A stretch of 64,000 nt of DNA from Mycobacterium sp. E3251 (lineage in GTDB: Bacteria; Actinomycetota; Actinomycetes; Mycobacteriales; Mycobacteriaceae), in contig NZ_LZJF01000122.1 of assembly GCF_001666835.1 (NCBI RefSeq), forward strand, positions 1 through 64,000, given 5' to 3'. The position numbers and the translations under genes were made by a program. Of the stretch, positions 50,162-59,229 are shown one piece after another. The notes beneath the pieces were generated by a model that saw only the letters and a program-made list of their open reading frames with translations, had not been told where the DNA came from and did not search any database. Every line of letters begins with the position of its first letter. Within the stretch, counting starts at the first letter, position 1.

Positions 50162-50358
50162 GTCATGTCGTCGCTTCGAAGTCGATTTCGGAACGACCCT
50201 GTGGGCCGCCTTGACGGCCTCGGCGCGCCGGTCCGGCGATGAAAGCTCATGGTGGTTGTCCTTGGTGTGGTCGCCGCCCTGTTGGCAGCTGTAACAAGTA
50301 GGAGCACCGACGCCGGTCCTAGGGGACACTTTTTCCGCCGCCTACGACGGGGCGACGT

Positions 50359-50511
50359 ATGCAAGCCGGCACTGTTGCATGCGGCATCGGCGAAGGCGAT
50401 TACGCGGTCGTGTTGTGGACGACAGACTCCGGTCCAATGCTCGCCTGGGCCGAAGGCCACGATCTGGCCCCGCTGTTCAAGTGGTTGTCAACGGTGGTGG
50501 AGCCGGGCTGA
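50359..50511 (+). pseudogene. 50-codon ORF, probably the tail of a lost secreted-protein gene
   Basis: ATG 50359 opens a 50-residue frame with protein-like text (GEGDYAVVLWTTDSGPMLAW, then AEGHDLAPLFKWLSTVVEPG). The pattern AVVLWTTDSG...ML...A..HDL..L..W resembles C-terminal ends of small mycobacterial exported proteins. No ribosome site is clear and no upstream domain remains in frame. It could also be a real small protein. Confidence 0.4.
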
Positions 50512-50637
50512 GGCGCCGACAAAGGTTCCCGTCCCATATCTAATGAGACGAATCATGACTCAAGTTTGAGAACTGAGCGTCCGATGCCCGAGGCTCGGAA
50601 ACCACCTGCGCGAGGCCGACCACATGGCATGCCATCA

Positions 50638-50770
50638 CCCGCGAGGCAACTTCAGCACCCGTTTGTAGTCGGTGACGTAGACGTTGCCGCCGCCGTCTAC
50701 CGGCCACATTCGCGGTCACAGCCCCGATGCTTGGTTGGCCGGCGAACGGCAGCACGGTCGTGGGCAAAAG
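50638..50770 (-). pseudogene. Frameshifted NHL-repeat (PknD-type propeller) fragment
   Basis: On the minus strand TTVLPFAGQPSIGAVTANVA continues, after skipping one G near 50701, as VDGGGNVYVTDYKRVLKLPRG. This is the repeat text of the beta-propeller of PknD-like sensor proteins (TVLPF...VAVD..GNVYVTD...RVLKLP). Only about one repeat is left and it needs a one-base correction, so it is a decayed remnant. Confidence 0.55.
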
Positions 50771-50797
50771 GTGGGTTCGGGTGAGGCCCGATCGCAG

Positions 50798-50821
50798 ATA
50801 GGCGCCCGCACAGGCGCCTAT
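50798..50821 (-). terminator. Stem-loop at the end of the epimerase gene
   Basis: ATAGGCGCC-N6-GGCGCCTAT is a perfect 9-bp stem that includes the stop codon of the leftward epimerase gene. No U-tract follows. Confidence 0.6.
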
Positions 50822-52011
50822 ACGGTGCCGAAGGCGAAAACGGTTGTCGAATCGTAGGTCTGGCCCGGGTTGAGCGTGGTGGTCGGGAAGTTCGGGTGAT
50901 TCGGCGAGTCCGGGTAGTGCTGAGTCTCCATCGTGAATCCCGCGCCCTGCCGGTAGATGTGCCCGCTGGCGCCCGTGAACGCGCCCGCGATGAAGTTGGA
51001 CGTGTAGAACTGCACGCCGGGCTCGGTTGTGGAGACGGTCAGGGTGCGCCCCGTCTGCGGGTCCTCGGCCCTGGCCGCTAGCACCAGACCCGTGGTGTTG
51101 CCGCGGTTGATCACCCAGTTGTGGTCGTAACCGTGGGCCAGCAACAGCTGCGGGTCGTTCGCGGTGATGTGCGCGCCGATCGCGGTCGGCAAGGTGAAGT
51201 CGAACGGTGTGCCCCGCACCGGGGCTACCTGCCCGGTCGGGATCTGAGTGGGGTCAGTCGGCGTGTAATTGTCGGCGTGGATGGTGACCTTCTGGTCATA
51301 CACGTCGCGCGTGTCCTCACCCGCCAGGTTGAAGTAGCTGTGGTTGGTCAGGTTGATCACGGTCGGCGCATCGGTGGTCGCGTGGTAGTTGATGCGCAGT
51401 TCGTTTTTCTCGGTCACGGTGTAAGTGACGGTTGTCGTCAGCGTCCCCGGATAGCCCATTTCGCCTGCGGGACTGACATATTGAAGCTTCAAGCCCACGC
51501 TGCCGCTGTCGTTCTGCTGGTCGGTCTGCCATACCTTGGTATCGAAACCCGCGGTGCCGCCGTGCAGGCTGTTGCCGTTATTGTTTATCGGCAAGTGATA
51601 CTCGTTGCCGTTCAACGAGAATGCCCCCTTGGCGATCCGGTTGCCATAGCGGCCGACGATCGCGCCGAAGTAGGTCTTGGCGGATCCGGTGTTGTTCAGG
51701 TAGCCGTCCAGGGTCGGAAAACCCAGTACCACATTGCCCATACCTCCGGTGCGATCCGGGACCTCGATCGACTGAACGATGCCGCCGTAGGTCAGGATTC
51801 GCACCCTCACGCCGTGCCCGCTGGTGAGCGTATAGCGGCGCACGGGCGTCTCACCCACCTGACCGAACGGCTCGCTGGTGATCGACAGCGGCCCTGCGGG
51901 TATCGATGCGTTACCGCTGCCCGTGGTGGAGTTGGTCGTCGTGTTGCTACATGCCGCCAAGCCCGCTACACCGGCGATGGCGATCCGTCGAAGCAATCGT
52001 TCGCCGCGCAT
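50818..52011 (-). CDS. Exported lipoprotein aldose 1-epimerase (galactose mutarotase)
   Basis: A 397-residue protein from ATG 52011 with GAGGAGC upstream. Signal peptide with lipobox GLAAC (Cys21), then a Thr/Asn/Ser linker. The galactose mutarotase domain has LTYGGIVQSIEVPDR, GAIVGRYGNRIAKG, GNSLHGGTAGFD, INLTNHSYFNL with a catalytic His, and a C-terminal FTMETQHYPDSPN containing the catalytic Glu. Extracytoplasmic mutarotases may act in sugar uptake. It lies between ssrA and the partial ssrA copy. Confidence 0.9.
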   Translation of the reverse strand: MRGERLLRRIAIAGVAGLAACSNTTTNSTTGSGNASIPAGPLSITSEPFGQVGETPVRRYTLTSGHGVRVRILTYGGIVQSIEVPDRTGGMGNVVLGFPTLDGYLNNTGSAKTYFGAIVGRYGNRIAKGAFSLNGNEYHLPINNNGNSLHGGTAGFDTKVWQTDQQNDSGSVGLKLQYVSPAGEMGYPGTLTTTVTYTVTEKNELRINYHATTDAPTVINLTNHSYFNLAGEDTRDVYDQKVTIHADNYTPTDPTQIPTGQVAPVRGTPFDFTLPTAIGAHITANDPQLLLAHGYDHNWVINRGNTTGLVLAARAEDPQTGRTLTVSTTEPGVQFYTSNFIAGAFTGASGHIYRQGAGFTMETQHYPDSPNHPNFPTTTLNPGQTYDSTTVFAFGTV

Positions 52012-52137
52012 GGGCGCTCCTCGTACTCGTACCGATCCCACCTGTGCGCCAGAATTACTGCTCATGATGAGGTAAGGATCGTCCATTGGACGCACCGGGT
52101 CGAAGCATTCGATCCAGGGCCATCGGTTGGCACATGA

Positions 52138-52163
52138 AAAGGGCCGCATCTCTGCGGCCCTTT
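52138..52163 (-). terminator. Intrinsic terminator of ssrA
   Basis: AAAGGGCCGCA / TGCGGCCCTTT form a perfect 11-bp stem around TCTC directly after the tmRNA 3' end, followed on the minus strand by a short U-run (AAAA at 52137-52140 on plus). Confidence 0.85.
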
Positions 52164-52530
52164 GGTGGAGCTGCCGGGAATCGAACCCGGGTCCAACGGC
52201 ATTCCCTCAAGACTTCTCCGTGCGCAGTTCGCTATGCCTCTGCTCGGATCTCCCGGTCACGCGAACCAGCCAGGATGACGATCCCAGTCGCTGTTGGTGT
52301 CCCGATGAGTCCCGCGACCGAACTCATCGGTTGATCCCTCTAGCTGACGCCAGGCTCCGGGTCGAGGGCTTTCCCGGTCTGACGGACTAGCTGTCGCTTA
52401 GGCAGCGAGAGCGTAGTCGCGCTGATGTGAATCGGCGCTTATATGGTTGCAACGACGCTTACGGTGGTCTCTTGCCTGCACCGGCACGCTTCCCTTGATT
52501 CGATGCGCGATGTCGAAACCTTTCAGCCCC
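52163..52530 (-). ncRNA. ssrA: Transfer-messenger RNA (tmRNA)
   Basis: A 368-base tmRNA. The 5' end GGGGCTGAAAGGTTTCGACA and the 3' end with the T-arm GGGTTCGATTCCC and encoded CCA form the tRNA-Ala-like domain. The resume frame is at 52398-52436 (minus strand) and encodes ADSHQRDYALAA, then TAA, the mycobacterial degradation tag. It rescues stalled ribosomes with SmpB, encoded 1.8 kb away. A strong terminator follows. Confidence 0.97.
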
Positions 52531-52629
52531 ATGTCTATCGCTCATCCCCGCCGATTTTCGGCAGGACAATCTATGGTACGCCGCTATCAACGCGCGGCAA
52601 CGGAGTTATGTTCCGGTCCCGAGCTGCGA

Positions 52630-53475
52630 TCAGATCACGAAGTTCAGCCGCTCGACGACCTGGGCGGCCACCTCTTTGTCGCCGCCGAGGTCGATGTCCT
52701 GCGACCGGGACGGGCACATCGGCCGCCCGCCGGCGAGCCGGGTGAACTGCAACCCGTCCAGCCGAATCGTCACCGTCGGCTCCTGGCCGCCGAAGTCGTC
52801 GACCAGCTGGGCCCGGCCATCGACGCTGATGCGGATGGTGCGGGAAAGCGGGCCGGTCAGCTCGAACAAGACCCGCGAACCCTCCGGCGCTTTGGCCCGC
52901 TTGCCGACCACGTAGCCCATCGTGCCGGCGATCTCGTCGAGCGAGAGTGCCGACGCGGCCCCAACGAGCTGGTCGTCGGACGGCGGCCACCGCAGCGCCT
53001 CGCGGATGTCCTGCTCGTGCATCCAGCAGTCGAACACCCGGACCCGCATGAACCGCCCGTAGCTTTCGGGACCCACCGGCGTCAGCGTCACGGCGTCCCA
53101 CTCCTCGGCCGACATGCCCGTCAGCGCCTTGCGCCGGTCGTCGGTGATGTCCTTGAAGCGTTTGAGGACGTCCGCGCCGGATTCGGCGGCCAGGTGACGC
53201 ACCCAGCACTCGTTCATCACGCCGATGTCGTTGTGGACGTGCTCGAGCGATGAGACGTCGATGTCGGGCTGGGGCGCGGGGACACCGGCGAGGAAGGATT
53301 CGGTGCCGATCATGTGCGCCACCAGCGCCTTGACGTCCCAGCCGGGCAGCGGACTGGCCGCCTGCCATTCCGCTTCCGGCAGCCCGTCCAGCAGCGCGGT
53401 GATGTCGTCCCACACCGCGAACAAACCAGCGAGCACCTCGGACTTGTCAAGCTTGGTGACAGGGCGATCGGCCAT
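52630..53475 (-). CDS. Maleylpyruvate isomerase-type mycothiol-dependent enzyme (Rv3099c-like)
   Basis: A 281-residue DinB-like helical-bundle protein. It has LLDGLPEAEWQAASPLPGWDVKALVAHMIGTE, the typical W....PGW....HM pattern with a metal-binding His, and DCWMHEQDIREAL with two further His/Asp candidate ligands. The C-terminal SCP2-like or beta domain has VDGRAQLVDDFGGQEPTVTIR. The family carries out mycothiol-dependent chemistry. Position next to ssrA and smpB matches M. tuberculosis Rv3099c. Confidence 0.85.
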   Translation of the reverse strand: MADRPVTKLDKSEVLAGLFAVWDDITALLDGLPEAEWQAASPLPGWDVKALVAHMIGTESFLAGVPAPQPDIDVSSLEHVHNDIGVMNECWVRHLAAESGADVLKRFKDITDDRRKALTGMSAEEWDAVTLTPVGPESYGRFMRVRVFDCWMHEQDIREALRWPPSDDQLVGAASALSLDEIAGTMGYVVGKRAKAPEGSRVLFELTGPLSRTIRISVDGRAQLVDDFGGQEPTVTIRLDGLQFTRLAGGRPMCPSRSQDIDLGGDKEVAAQVVERLNFVI

Positions 53476-53521
53476 GCTCGGATCGTAGGCCGATGGGCTA
53501 CCTCATCGACAGGCGCCGCCG

Positions 53522-54310
53522 TCAGCTGGCGGCGATCATGGCCACGGACCCCATAGCCATCACCATGCCGAACCCCTGCCAGCGGGTCAGCCGCTCGCGC
53601 AGCACCACCATCGCCAGCACGACCGTGGCCGCCGGGTAAAGCGAGATCATGATGCTGGCCAGCGACAGCAACCAGGTGTGCAGCGCCAGCAGCATGGTCA
53701 CGTTGGCGCAGATGTCCAGCACCGCCACGGCCCAGGCCAACTTCAGCGGCTTCCCGCGCGGCGCCCGCAGATTCTTGCTGGCCGCGGCCATCACGAAGAT
53801 CACCACGGTGGCCGAGAGCCGGGCGAACACCAGCGGCCAAAGTTTGCACGCGTGCGGCGCCTGGTGGAGAAAGACCAGGTTCAGCCCCATCGCGGAGCCG
53901 GCCAGCAGCGTCAGCCACGCGACCTTAGGGGTGAACCGATACGGCGTGACACCGTCGGCAGTGGCCTCGCGGCTCACCAGCATGACCGCGACCAGAGCCA
54001 GCACGACGCCCACCGAGGCCCCCGGGCCCGGCCGCTCCCCCAGCGCCACACCGACCGCCACCGGCACGGCGGCGTTGAGGACCGCCGCCAACGGCGAGAC
54101 GACCGAGATGGGGCCGGCGCCCAGCGCGGCGAAGAACGCCCACATTCCGACGGCCATTCCGACGCCGTAGAGGCAGCCCCAGAAGACGGCGCCGCCCGCG
54201 ACCGGCCCGCCCACGGCGAGCGCCAGCGCGCCCAGCAAGATTGTCTCGATCGGATAGACCACCAGCATCACGCGCAGCGCGGCTACCCGTCGAGCGGCTA
54301 CACCGCCCAC
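53522..54310 (-). CDS. EamA/DMT-family transporter, true start probably upstream
   Basis: A membrane protein with about nine helices from the first canonical start (GTG 54310, 262 residues): VMLVVYPIETILLGALALAV, GMAVGMWAFFAALGAG, PLAAVLNAAVPVAVGVALGE, and a second EamA repeat ending MVVLRERLTRWQG. The frame stays open upstream and reads LIGAAYAQLSAVTYGVSDF, an evident first helix, up to a CTG at 54367 that overlaps the smpB stop as CTGA. An intact ten-helix protein would be 281 residues. The substrate is unknown. Confidence 0.82.
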   Translation of the reverse strand: MGGVAARRVAALRVMLVVYPIETILLGALALAVGGPVAGGAVFWGCLYGVGMAVGMWAFFAALGAGPISVVSPLAAVLNAAVPVAVGVALGERPGPGASVGVVLALVAVMLVSREATADGVTPYRFTPKVAWLTLLAGSAMGLNLVFLHQAPHACKLWPLVFARLSATVVIFVMAAASKNLRAPRGKPLKLAWAVAVLDICANVTMLLALHTWLLSLASIMISLYPAATVVLAMVVLRERLTRWQGFGMVMAMGSVAMIAAS

Positions 54311-54363
54311 AAAATCGCTGACGCCGTACGTAACGGCCGACAGCTGGGCGTAAGCGGCCCCGA

Positions 54364-54873
54364 TCAGTTCATGCCCTTGGCTCGGCGACCCAATTCACGG
54401 ACCACTTCGCGCTGGGCATCGCGGCGGGCCATGTCCTGACGTTTGTCGTGCGCTCGCTTGCCGCGCGCTAACGCGAGCTCGACCTTGACCTTTCCTTCGG
54501 AGAAATACAGAGACATCGGCACGAGGGCGAGGTTACCATCTCGTATCTTTCCGACCAGGCGGTCAATTTGTGCCCTATGTAACAACAACTTTCGATTGCG
54601 ACGGGGCTCATGGTTGGTCCAGCTACCGTGCTGATACTCCGGAATGTACAAGTTGCGCAACCACACTTCGCCGTCGTCGACGGTTGCGAACGCGTCGGCA
54701 AGGGAAGCATGGCCCTGGCGCAGGCTTTTCACCTCTGTACCCTGCAAAGCCACTCCGGCCTCGAACTCCTCGAGGATCGAATAGTTATGCCGCGCTTTGC
54801 GATTGGTGGCAATGATCTGTTTGCTGCCGCGCTTGCCGCCCGCCGCCTTGGCCCGGCCGGGATCTTTGGCCAC
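54364..54873 (-). CDS. smpB: SsrA-binding protein SmpB
   Basis: A 169-residue protein from GTG 54873. SmpB signature: IIATNRKARHNYSILEEFEAG, LQGTEVKSLRQGHASLADAF, LRNLYIPEY, RKLLLHRAQIDRL, and a basic C-terminal tail (RGKRAHDKRQDMARRDAQRE). It binds tmRNA and brings it to stalled ribosomes. It lies downstream of ftsX, two bases after its stop, in the conserved ftsE-ftsX-smpB order. Confidence 0.96.
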   Translation of the reverse strand: MAKDPGRAKAAGGKRGSKQIIATNRKARHNYSILEEFEAGVALQGTEVKSLRQGHASLADAFATVDDGEVWLRNLYIPEYQHGSWTNHEPRRNRKLLLHRAQIDRLVGKIRDGNLALVPMSLYFSEGKVKVELALARGKRAHDKRQDMARRDAQREVVRELGRRAKGMN

Positions 54874-54875
54874 AG

Positions 54876-55769
54876 CTACCGCCGGATGTAGAGGCGCAGC
54901 GTCGCGTAGGCGGTCAGGCCGGCCATCGACACGCCGAGCAGGAACAACCACGGTGAGATGTAGAGGATGTCGGCATAGTCGACCTTCGCGATCAAATGCG
55001 CTTGATAGAACTGGCTTAGCGCGTTGTCCAGGAACCACGCCCGCACCAGGACCAAGCCGACGACCGCGATGGCCACACCGATCGCCGCGGCCAGCATCGC
55101 CTCCACCAGGAACGGCAGCTGGGTGTACCAGCGGCTGGCGCCGACCAGCCGCATGATCCCGATCTCGGTGCGCCGCGTGTACGCGGCGACTTGGACCATG
55201 TTGGCAATCAGCAGGATTGCCCCGACGGCCTGCACCAGGGCGACGGCGAACGCGGCATTACGCAAACCGTCCAAAACGGCGAACAACCGGTCGATCAAAT
55301 CCTTTTCATTGAGGATGCTGCGCACGCCGGGCTGACCCTGCATCGCCGCATCGAACTCCGAATGTTGTTCAGGGTTGTTCAGTTTGACGATGAACGACGC
55401 GGGAAACGATTCCTTGCCCGCCACGTCCTTGAACTCCGGGAACTTCTTGATCGCGTCGTTGTAGGCGTCCGGCCGGTTGACAAAGCGCACCGATTTGACG
55501 TCTTGTCGGGCATCGATCTTGTCCCGCAGCGCTTTACACGGTCCAGACGCGCACGTCGCGTCGTTGGCGGAGATGTCGTCGGTGAGAAACACCTGTGTCT
55601 CGACCCGGTCGAGATAGATCTCCCGCGAGTTGTCGGCCAACCGGACCACCAGCAGACCGCCCCCGAACAGGCCGATGGAGATCGCCGTCGTGAGGATCAT
55701 GGCGGCCGTCATCGTGACGTTGCGACGCAGCCCGGTCAGGACCTCGTTGAATAGGAAGCCAAAGCGCAC
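54876..55769 (-). CDS. ftsX: Cell division protein FtsX
   Basis: A 297-residue integral membrane protein with four helices. It has an N-terminal [34 protein letters not shown], a large extracytoplasmic loop with a Cys pair ([11 protein letters not shown]) that in M. tuberculosis engages the peptidoglycan hydrolase RipC, and C-terminal [24 protein letters not shown]. With FtsE it forms an ABC-type complex that controls septal peptidoglycan hydrolysis. It begins immediately after the ftsE stop. Confidence 0.95.
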   Translation of the reverse strand: MRFGFLFNEVLTGLRRNVTMTAAMILTTAISIGLFGGGLLVVRLADNSREIYLDRVETQVFLTDDISANDATCASGPCKALRDKIDARQDVKSVRFVNRPDAYNDAIKKFPEFKDVAGKESFPASFIVKLNNPEQHSEFDAAMQGQPGVRSILNEKDLIDRLFAVLDGLRNAAFAVALVQAVGAILLIANMVQVAAYTRRTEIGIMRLVGASRWYTQLPFLVEAMLAAAIGVAIAVVGLVLVRAWFLDNALSQFYQAHLIAKVDYADILYISPWLFLLGVSMAGLTAYATLRLYIRR

Positions 55770-56459
55770 TTAGCGGTCCATCCCATAGATGCCGCGCTGC
55801 TCGTCGCGGACCAGGCGTCCCAGCGACAGCTCAACGACGCGCTGACGCATCGAGTCGACGATGTGGTGGTCGTGGGTCGCCATCAGCACCGTCGTCCCCG
55901 TGCGGTTGATCCGCTCCAACAAATCCATGATGTCCTTACTGGTATCCGGGTCGAGATTCCCGGTTGGCTCGTCGGCCAGCAGCACCAGGGGCCGGTTGAC
56001 GTACGCGCGCGCGATTGCGACGCGTTGCTGCTCGCCACCGGACAGCTCGTGTGGCAGTCGGTTGGCTTTGCCGGACAAGCCGACGGTTTCCAGCACCTCG
56101 GGCACCACGCGGTTGATCGCGTCGGTCCGTTTGCCGATCACTTCCAGGGCGAAGGCGACGTTCTCGTAGACGGTCTTCTGCTGCAACAGGCGAAAGTCCT
56201 GGAAGACGGTTCCGATCACCTGACGCAGCTTCGGCACGTGACGACCGCGCAGCTTGTTGACGTGGAACTTCGACACCCGGATGTCGCCGGTGGTCGGGTT
56301 CTCCTCGCCGAGCAGCAGCCGCATGAACGTCGACTTGCCGGAGCCCGACGGGCCGATCAGGAAGACGAATTCACCCTTGTCGATTTTGACGTTGACGTCC
56401 TCCAACGCCGGACGCGCCGACGCTTTGTACTTCTTACTGACATGGTCCAGGGTGATCAT
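55770..56459 (-). CDS. ftsE: Cell division ATP-binding protein FtsE
   Basis: A 229-residue ABC ATPase from ATG 56459 ([12 protein letters not shown]). Walker [11 protein letters not shown]-loop VFQDFRLL, signature [14 protein letters not shown], Walker [15 protein letters not shown], and the H-loop ATHDHHIVD are all intact. It partners FtsX, whose start abuts its stop. Confidence 0.96.
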   Translation of the reverse strand: MITLDHVSKKYKASARPALEDVNVKIDKGEFVFLIGPSGSGKSTFMRLLLGEENPTTGDIRVSKFHVNKLRGRHVPKLRQVIGTVFQDFRLLQQKTVYENVAFALEVIGKRTDAINRVVPEVLETVGLSGKANRLPHELSGGEQQRVAIARAYVNRPLVLLADEPTGNLDPDTSKDIMDLLERINRTGTTVLMATHDHHIVDSMRQRVVELSLGRLVRDEQRGIYGMDR

Positions 56460-56502
56460 CACGGCACGCCAGTGTAGCCGTGAATTTCGCTGGCAAGCCA
56501 AG

Positions 56503-56988
56503 TCAACTGGCCGGCAGCGGTGAACTAGGCGCCGGCCCGGGTCCGGGCTGCGGTAGCTGAGGCGGCGGTGTGGTGGCGCTCGTGCTGGGGGGACAGAAGG
56601 GCGGCGGCAGCAGGCAGGGCAGCTGCGGCAGCTGCACGGGCGGCGTCGTCGTGGTCGTCGTCACCGGCGGTGGGGGCGGTGGTGGCGGCGGCGTGCTCGT
56701 CGGCGTCGGCGTGTAGGTGGCGGTGGGCGGCGGCTGCTGCACGCGGCTGCGCGGCACCCAGGTGTAGTTGGGGTCGGGCACGAAACCCGGAGGTACCACT
56801 TGCTGCGCCGGCGGCTTGGGCGCCGGCTCCGGACGGTAGGTGTCGTAGACCCACCACACCACGAAGAAAGCGACGATCAACACCAAGGTCGACGTGCGAA
56901 CTCGCCCGCCGAACATGTAGTGCGGCCAGCGACGGTCCGCATCCGAGTCCTCGCTGCGCTTCTCGAAGATGCTCAGGGTGAACTTCAA
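56503..56988 (-). CDS. Proline-rich membrane protein (Rv3103c-like)
   Basis: A 161-residue protein from TTG 56988, which overlaps the mscS stop (TTGA). It has a short charged N-terminus, one helix ([20 protein letters not shown]), then a Pro/Thr-rich extracytoplasmic tail including a nine-proline run and two cysteines ([12 protein letters not shown]). The position between mscS and ftsE matches Rv3103c. Function is unknown; a cell-wall-spanning role is a guess. Confidence 0.82.
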   Translation of the reverse strand: MKFTLSIFEKRSEDSDADRRWPHYMFGGRVRTSTLVLIVAFFVVWWVYDTYRPEPAPKPPAQQVVPPGFVPDPNYTWVPRSRVQQPPPTATYTPTPTSTPPPPPPPPPVTTTTTTPPVQLPQLPCLLPPPFCPPSTSATTPPPQLPQPGPGPAPSSPLPAS

Positions 56989-57971
56989 CGCTTCTGCACC
57001 ACACCTTGCACGTCATTGTCGATTCGCTCTTCGGCGGCCTGGGCGGCCGGGACCGACGGGTCTTCCACCAGGCCCACCGTCGCGTCCGCCGAGGTCACGA
57101 TGCCCACACGGGCCAGCGCCCGAATGACCAGGACACGCAGTTGCCGGCCCGCTTCGAACTGCTTGCCGGGCAGGGTCCGGGCCACCAGCCGCAGGGTGAC
57201 GGTGTCGACTTCGATGCTCTCCACGCCCATCACGGTGGGGGCGTCCAACAGCAATTCGCCCAACACCGGGTTATCCATGGCGCGATCGCATTCCTGGTGC
57301 AAGACCTCATTGACCCGGTTCAGGTCGGCGCTCGTGGACACCGGGATGTCCACCACCGCGCGCGCCCAATCCTTGGACAGGTTGACCACCTTGACGATCT
57401 GCCCGTTCGGGATGGTCAACACCTCGCCGTCCGGCGAGCGCAGCCGGGTCACCCGCAGCGTCACGTTCTCGACGGTGCCGCTGGCCTCCGTCGCGGAAAC
57501 GACGGTAAGCGTGACCAGGTCTCCGAATCCGTACTGCCGTTCGGCCAGGATGAAGAAACCGGAGAGCAAGTCTCGCACCAGCTGCTGCGCGCCGAAACCC
57601 AGCGCGGCGCCGACCACGGTGGCCGGCGCGACCAGTCCGCCCACCGAGAACTGCAGCACGTCGGCGATCTGCATCATCACCCAGATGCCGATGAGCACCA
57701 CCGACACCCAGGAGATCACCGACGCCATAGCCTGGCGGTGCTTCGAGGCTTCCGAGCGCACCAGCGCGTCGCTCTCGGCGAAGCCCAGGTTGAGCTGACG
57801 GGTCACCTGCTGCGCGACCCAGTTGACGAACCGGGCCGCCAGCACCGCCACGATCAGCACCATCACGATCCGCAGACCGCGGGTGATAATCCATTGCCCG
57901 ACGTCACCGCGCCAGAAGTCGTGCCAGCCCAGCGCCTTTATCGAGGCGAGAAGAGTTGTGTTAGTCGTCAT
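56985..57971 (-). CDS. MscS-family mechanosensitive channel (Rv3104c-like)
   Basis: A 328-residue protein with N-terminal helices ([22 protein letters not shown]), then a pore helix and MscS beta-domain: [61 protein letters not shown]. It protects against hypo-osmotic shock by family function. Its start overlaps the end of prfB by 11 bases. Confidence 0.88.
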   Translation of the reverse strand: MTTNTTLLASIKALGWHDFWRGDVGQWIITRGLRIVMVLIVAVLAARFVNWVAQQVTRQLNLGFAESDALVRSEASKHRQAMASVISWVSVVLIGIWVMMQIADVLQFSVGGLVAPATVVGAALGFGAQQLVRDLLSGFFILAERQYGFGDLVTLTVVSATEASGTVENVTLRVTRLRSPDGEVLTIPNGQIVKVVNLSKDWARAVVDIPVSTSADLNRVNEVLHQECDRAMDNPVLGELLLDAPTVMGVESIEVDTVTLRLVARTLPGKQFEAGRQLRVLVIRALARVGIVTSADATVGLVEDPSVPAAQAAEERIDNDVQGVVQKR

Positions 57972-59067
57972 CTTTTCGGTTGCGCCACCGGATTCCCGCT
58001 TCCAGGAACCCGTCGATGTCTCCGTCCAGGACGGCCGCCGGATTGCCGACCTCGTACTCGGTCCGCAGGTCCTTGACCATCTGATAGGGGTGCAGGACGT
58101 AGGAGCGCATCTGGTTGCCCCATGAACTGCCGCCTTCGCCTTTCAACGCGTCCAGCTCCGCGCGTTCTTCGGAACGCTTGCGCTCCAACAACTTTGCCTG
58201 AAGCACGCGCATCGCCGAGATCTTGTTCTGCAGTTGCGATTTTTCGTTCTGGCAAGTCACGACGATACCCGTTGGGATGTGGGTTAAACGAACCGCCGAG
58301 TCGGTGGTGTTCACGGATTGGCCGCCGGGACCGCTGGAGCGGTAAACATCCACGCGCACATCGCCTTCCGGAATGTCGATGTGGTCGGTGGTATCCACCA
58401 CCGGAAGAACCTCGACTTCGGCGAACGACGTTTGCCGTCGACTTTGGTTGTCAAACGGGCTGATCCGCACCAATCGGTGGGTGCCCTGCTCGACCGACAA
58501 CGTGCCATACGCGAACGGGGCGTGCACCGCGAAGGTCGCACTCTTGATGCCCGCCTCCTCGGCATAAGAAGTGTCGAACACTTCGACGGGGTACTTGTGC
58601 TGCTCGGCCCACCGGATGTACATCCGCATCAGCATCTCGGCCCAGTCGGCGGCGTCCACCCCGCCGGCCCCCGATCGGATGGTGACCAGCGCCTCGCGCT
58701 CGTCGTACTCCCCCGAGAGCAGGGTGCGCACCTCGGTCGCCTCTATATCCGCCCGCAGCGCCTTGAGCTCCGCGTCCGCCTCGGCGAGCGCGTCCGCCGC
58801 ACCCTCCTCGGTCGCCAGCTCGTAGAGCACCGGCAGGTCGTCGAGGCGTCCCCGCAACTCCTCGATCCGCCGCAGCTCCCCTTGGGCGTGTGACAACTCA
58901 CTGGTCACCCGCTGCGCGCGGGCCTGGTCATCCCACAATTGAGGATCGGACGCCTCGTGTTCGAGCTTCTCGATGCGACTGCGCAGACCGTCCACATCGA
59001 GCACCCGCTCCACCGTGGTCAGGGTGGAGTCAAGGGCGGCGATATCGGCTTGACGGTCGGGTTCCAC
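57961..59067 (-). CDS. prfB: Peptide chain release factor 2
   Basis: A 368-residue RF2 from GTG 59067 ([13 protein letters not shown]), which aligns with the M. tuberculosis start; TTG 59076 is possible. The peptidyl-hydrolysis motif is in [18 protein letters not shown], and the stop-recognition domain has [19 protein letters not shown]. There is no internal in-frame TGA or programmed frameshift, unlike E. coli prfB. It heads the leftward prfB-mscS-ftsE-ftsX-smpB unit. Confidence 0.95.
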   Translation of the reverse strand: MEPDRQADIAALDSTLTTVERVLDVDGLRSRIEKLEHEASDPQLWDDQARAQRVTSELSHAQGELRRIEELRGRLDDLPVLYELATEEGAADALAEADAELKALRADIEATEVRTLLSGEYDEREALVTIRSGAGGVDAADWAEMLMRMYIRWAEQHKYPVEVFDTSYAEEAGIKSATFAVHAPFAYGTLSVEQGTHRLVRISPFDNQSRRQTSFAEVEVLPVVDTTDHIDIPEGDVRVDVYRSSGPGGQSVNTTDSAVRLTHIPTGIVVTCQNEKSQLQNKISAMRVLQAKLLERKRSEERAELDALKGEGGSSWGNQMRSYVLHPYQMVKDLRTEYEVGNPAAVLDGDIDGFLEAGIRWRNRKDDD

Positions 59068-59229
59068 AGCGGACAACGTTACCGGGACCCGCCAAGCGCA
59101 TCGGCTCCCGGCGAGTGCTCAGGCCACGACCAGCGGTCATGCGTTTAGCATCGAGTCACGATCATGTGCGCCCCGCGCTGCGCGCCGACAGCCCCCGCGC
59201 GCTAACCGGGCACGAATAGAAGGTCGAGT

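Larger units (their letters stand above)
50162..50817. other. 656-base region of gene remnants
   Basis: Between the cutinase and epimerase genes there is no intact gene of ordinary size. It contains one 50-codon frame (50359-50511), a frameshifted NHL-repeat fragment (50638-50770), and a terminator stem at its right edge. I see nothing coding in 50162-50358 or 50512-50637. Confidence 0.6.

Noticed and set aside
49415-52185. Integrase, transposase or prophage genes within the ssrA-bounded segment
   Set aside because: None of the readable frames resembles a recombinase; only remnants, a cutinase and an epimerase are present.
57961-59076. Programmed frameshift in prfB
   Set aside because: The reading frame is continuous with no internal TGA near the start, so RF2 autoregulation of the E. 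coli type is absent.
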